DNA of 64,000 bases, taken from contig SADC01000361.1 in assembly GCA_004194705.1 (NCBI GenBank), forward strand, positions 1-64,000. Reading direction: 5' to 3'. The DNA is from Ditylenchus dipsaci (Eukaryota; Nematoda; Chromadorea; Rhabditida; Anguinidae). Within the stretch, counting starts at the first letter, position 1, and every line of letters starts with the position of its first letter. Position numbers and translations under genes: made by a program. Under the pieces are notes generated by a model. The model ran no database searches. It had not been told where the DNA came from and saw only the letters and a list, made by a program, of their open reading frames with translations. Below are positions 61,566-64,000 of the stretch, in pieces.

Positions 61566-62690
61566 GTTCTGGTCATAAAAAAATTTAGTTTAAGGACCAC
61601 CCAAAATTAACCATTTTGACCATTTTTAAGGATTTAGGTCTGTATTTGGGTGGAAATCGACCTAAAAGATGCCAATTTTGAAAAAAAGGAAGATGTTGAA
61701 CATAGTTTTGAGTACTTGGGCCTACCGCATAAATTAACTCTGGTATGCATACATTTTTATGCATCCAGAGTCGCTTTCGAGTGACTTGTGTCTAAGGTAT
61801 GTGGGTGTGCGCATCTCAACTCCAAGTCCCCTGCGCCTTCGAAGGGGCGCAGGGGCTTGAGAGCTATAGATGCGCGCACTCACTTACCTTAGACATGATT
61901 CCGAGCACGACTCTTGACCAAAAATGCATTCAGAGACTGTTTTTGCCAAGTCCCATGTTGAAAAACTTGGTAAAACAGGTAAAAAGTCGAAATTTTAAAA
62001 TGTTAAGTGCAGTGTAAAATTAAGTGTAAAAATTTCATACAGAGATTTTTTTGCCAAGTCTTAGTGACCAAAACATGGTAGAATATCTTCAAATTAACAA
62101 TTTACCTGGGTCCCCCAAGGCAAAAAGTCTAATTTTGGGCAAAAATTAATTTTTTTAAGTTGAGGGAAACGTCTTACCCGCCCTTTATCTTTTCTACACG
62201 TTTTATGTAGGGTTGACGGCGGTCGCGGTGCGGTCTTTTTTGGAAGGCTGTGTTAACCAATGTTTTGATTAGTTTTTTAGATTCAGTTTTTACCGTTCTG
62301 TTCAGCATGAAAAAAGAGGCGCGGTCTTTAGAATAATGACGACCACTCCATAAATTGATTCAGTGATTCAAATGCGTTGACGCAACCAAAAAAAGTTTTT
62401 TCGAACTTTTATGATTCCTAAAAAAGAGCGGATTCAAAAAATTACAAGGGAAGTCAAACATCTTCACACTAAAATTAAAGGATAATTGGTTTTTATCATT
62501 TATCCGGACCCCACCCAAATATAAGAAGGAAAAAACAGAATTGAGCAAGCTTTTGTTACCTGGGTCCTATTAAATAAGCGAATCTTGCATGTATACATGT
62601 TTTACATTATCCGAAGAATGCGATAGACTTGTTTATGTCAAAATTTAAAATAAGTTCATGCACCAAAATTTGGGTGGAATCGGTATAAAG
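61566..62690. other. no gene; dispersed hairpin repeat
   Basis: It includes a copy of the GTCTAAGGTATGTGGGTGTG ... GCGCAGGGGCTTGAGAG hairpin repeat (about 61785-61910) and a GGGTCCCCCAAGGC block near 62108. No recognisable frame. Confidence 0.45.
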
Positions 62691-62704
62691 GATAAGAACC
62701 GGAT

Positions 62705-63975
62705 AATATTTTTTTGCCCGCTTCTGGCTTTTTTCTGCCCGCTTTTTTGAGTTTATGTTAGAAAAGATTTTTTCTGCCCGCTTTTGCTCGAAAGTGCCCG
62801 TTTTCGCTCGAATGTGCCCGGTTTTGACTTTTTTTTGCCCGCTTTTGTTTAAATATGCCCGCTTTTTTATTTTTTTCTCCCCGCTTTTATTTGAAAGTGC
62901 CCGTTTTTGCTACAAAGTGCCCGTTTTTGCTACAAAGTGCCCGCTTTTTGATTTTTTTTGCCCGCTTTTGTTAAAAAGTGCCTGTTGTGGCCGTTTTTGT
63001 TGAAATGTGAATGTTTCTCAGTTTTGAAACGGGGAAAACTTATTATTGTTGCCGAAAGACTGATTATTGCAACCGAAAAACTTATTTTTGTTGCCGAAAA
63101 AAGTTATTGCCGAAAGACTGATTTTGTTGCCGAAAAAAGTTGTTGCCGAAAGACTGATTTTTGTTGCCGAAACACTGATTCTTGTTGCCGGAAGTTGTTC
63201 TCGACACGAAATCAGCAATTTTCGAATTTTTTTGGTCATTTTCTTGTGAAATTCAGGGAGTCGGAGAGACCAGATGGCTTAGTGCCCATTCCGGAATTGC
63301 CAAAAGGCCAAAATTATTGGTTTTTTGGGGGTTTACTATAGGCGGAGTAAACTTTTCGAGAAAAATCGATTGAGCGGATCATATTTCGGGTCCGATCGGC
63401 TTTATCGCTCAGAATTCAAGGTCTATGGTGGTTTTGAGCGGTTCAGGGTGGATTTGTGAGCGATTTAGCCGATCGGACCTTAAATCTGATCCACTTAATC
63501 GATTTTTCTCGAAAAGTTTACTCCCCCTTAAGTAAACACTTAAAACCCAATAATTTTGGCCTTTTGGCCATTCCAGAATGGGTACTGAGAACATTCACAT
63601 TTCAACAAAAACGGCCCCTTTTTAGCGAAAAGGGGCACTTTTTTAAGAAAAGCGGGCAGAAAAAAATAAAAAAGCGGGCATATTTAAACAAAAGCGGGCA
63701 AAAAAAGCTAAAACCGGGCAGAAAAAATCCTTTCTAACATAAACTCAAAAAAGCGGGCAGAAAAGAGCTAAAAGCGGGCAAAAAAAGCTAAAACCGGGCA
63801 GAAAAAATCCTTTCTAACATAAACTCAAAAAAGCGGGCAGAAAAGAGCTAAAAGCGGGCAAAAAAAGCTAAAACCGGGCAGAAAAAATCCTTTCTAACAT
63901 AAACTCAAAAAAAGCGGGCAGAAAAGAGCTAAAAGCGGGCAGAAAAAAGCCAGAAGCCGGCAGAAAAAAGTCTCG
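62705..63975. mobile_element. array-ended element, TTTTTTCTGCCCGC units
   Basis: The left array (62715-63000) consists of 15-20-bp units ending in GCCCGCTTTT. The right array (63610-63970) is its inverse (AAAAGCGGGCA). Matching longer landmarks are GCCCGCTTCTGGC and GAGTTTATGTTAGAAA. The right array includes a 78-bp segment (AAAGCGGGCAGAAAAGAGCT...) repeated three times almost exactly (about 63680-63910). Between the arrays are a TTGCCGAAAGACTGATT minisatellite (63045-63195) and a hairpin (63270-63600) around GAGCGGATCATATTTCGGG. The window ends just beyond; no duplication is identified. Confidence 0.6.
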
Positions 63976-64000
63976 TCCATTTGTTAATCTTGTGATAAGA

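Noticed and set aside
62755..63341. Cysteine-rich and FVAEK-like repeated frames
   Set aside because: They come from the GCCCGCTTTT and TTGCCGAAAGACTG arrays and show no independent coding signal.

Overview
The window is nuclear DNA from an animal, most likely an invertebrate. It is AT-rich, has spliceosomal introns (several only 45-70 nt, ending in TTTTAG or TTTCAG), carries a recognisable mitochondrial TIM23 gene, and contains many eukaryotic DNA transposons: Tigger/pogo, Merlin, hAT, mariner, Mutator-like and a TTAA-flanked family. The short introns would suit several compact-intron phyla, but the phylum cannot be fixed from the sequence alone.

Host-gene content is low. The best genes are TIM23 (minus strand, 55.6-56.5 kb, three coding exons) and a P-loop GTPase with a long coiled-coil tail (plus strand, 33.8-45.4 kb), whose large intron has been filled with transposons. 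Weaker genes are a minus-strand exon with internal 36-residue repeats (9.7-10.3 kb), a minus-strand exon split by a 570-bp transposon (19.9-20.9 kb), and a broken MADF-like gene (14.0-15.0 kb).

Layout. 0.3-12 kb: small inverted-repeat elements, a Mutator-like transposase relic and two Tigger/pogo-type elements. 12.8-17.9 kb: a 5.1-kb unit with ~400-bp inverted ends holding the MADF-like gene. 18.0-19.6 kb: a TTAA-flanked element. 23.0-30.5 kb: a 7.5-kb unit bounded by short tandem arrays and a 9-bp target duplication, containing nested Merlin-type and hAT-type elements. 33.2-45.4 kb: the GTPase gene, including a 4.7-kb tandem duplication in which each copy carries a 2.63-kb Tigger element. 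45.5-55.3 kb: array-ended and palindrome-rich elements. 55.6-56.5 kb: TIM23. 57-64 kb: long hairpins, a mariner remnant beside a tRNA-like sequence, and another array-ended element.

The most unusual signal is a recurring architecture. Many elements have ordinary transposon hallmarks (exact 8- or 9-bp target duplications and conserved outermost bases), but their inner ends are arrays of very short units that differ from element to element. Two classes stand out. One is hAT-like elements (8-bp duplications, several with TAGGGTTG ends) built from short palindromes such as TCGAGTACTCGA, GCGCCGGCGC, GAACGTTC or GGTAATTACC. The other is elements with 9-bp duplications starting GGCNCTAGG and ending CCGTCGCC, whose ends are arrays of ~15-bp units. 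I infer fast-turnover iteron-like ends bound by transposases supplied elsewhere. Single-base homopolymer differences between the duplicated copies, and a one-base gap in TIM23, show that the assembly has residual indel errors, so many apparent frameshifts may not be real.
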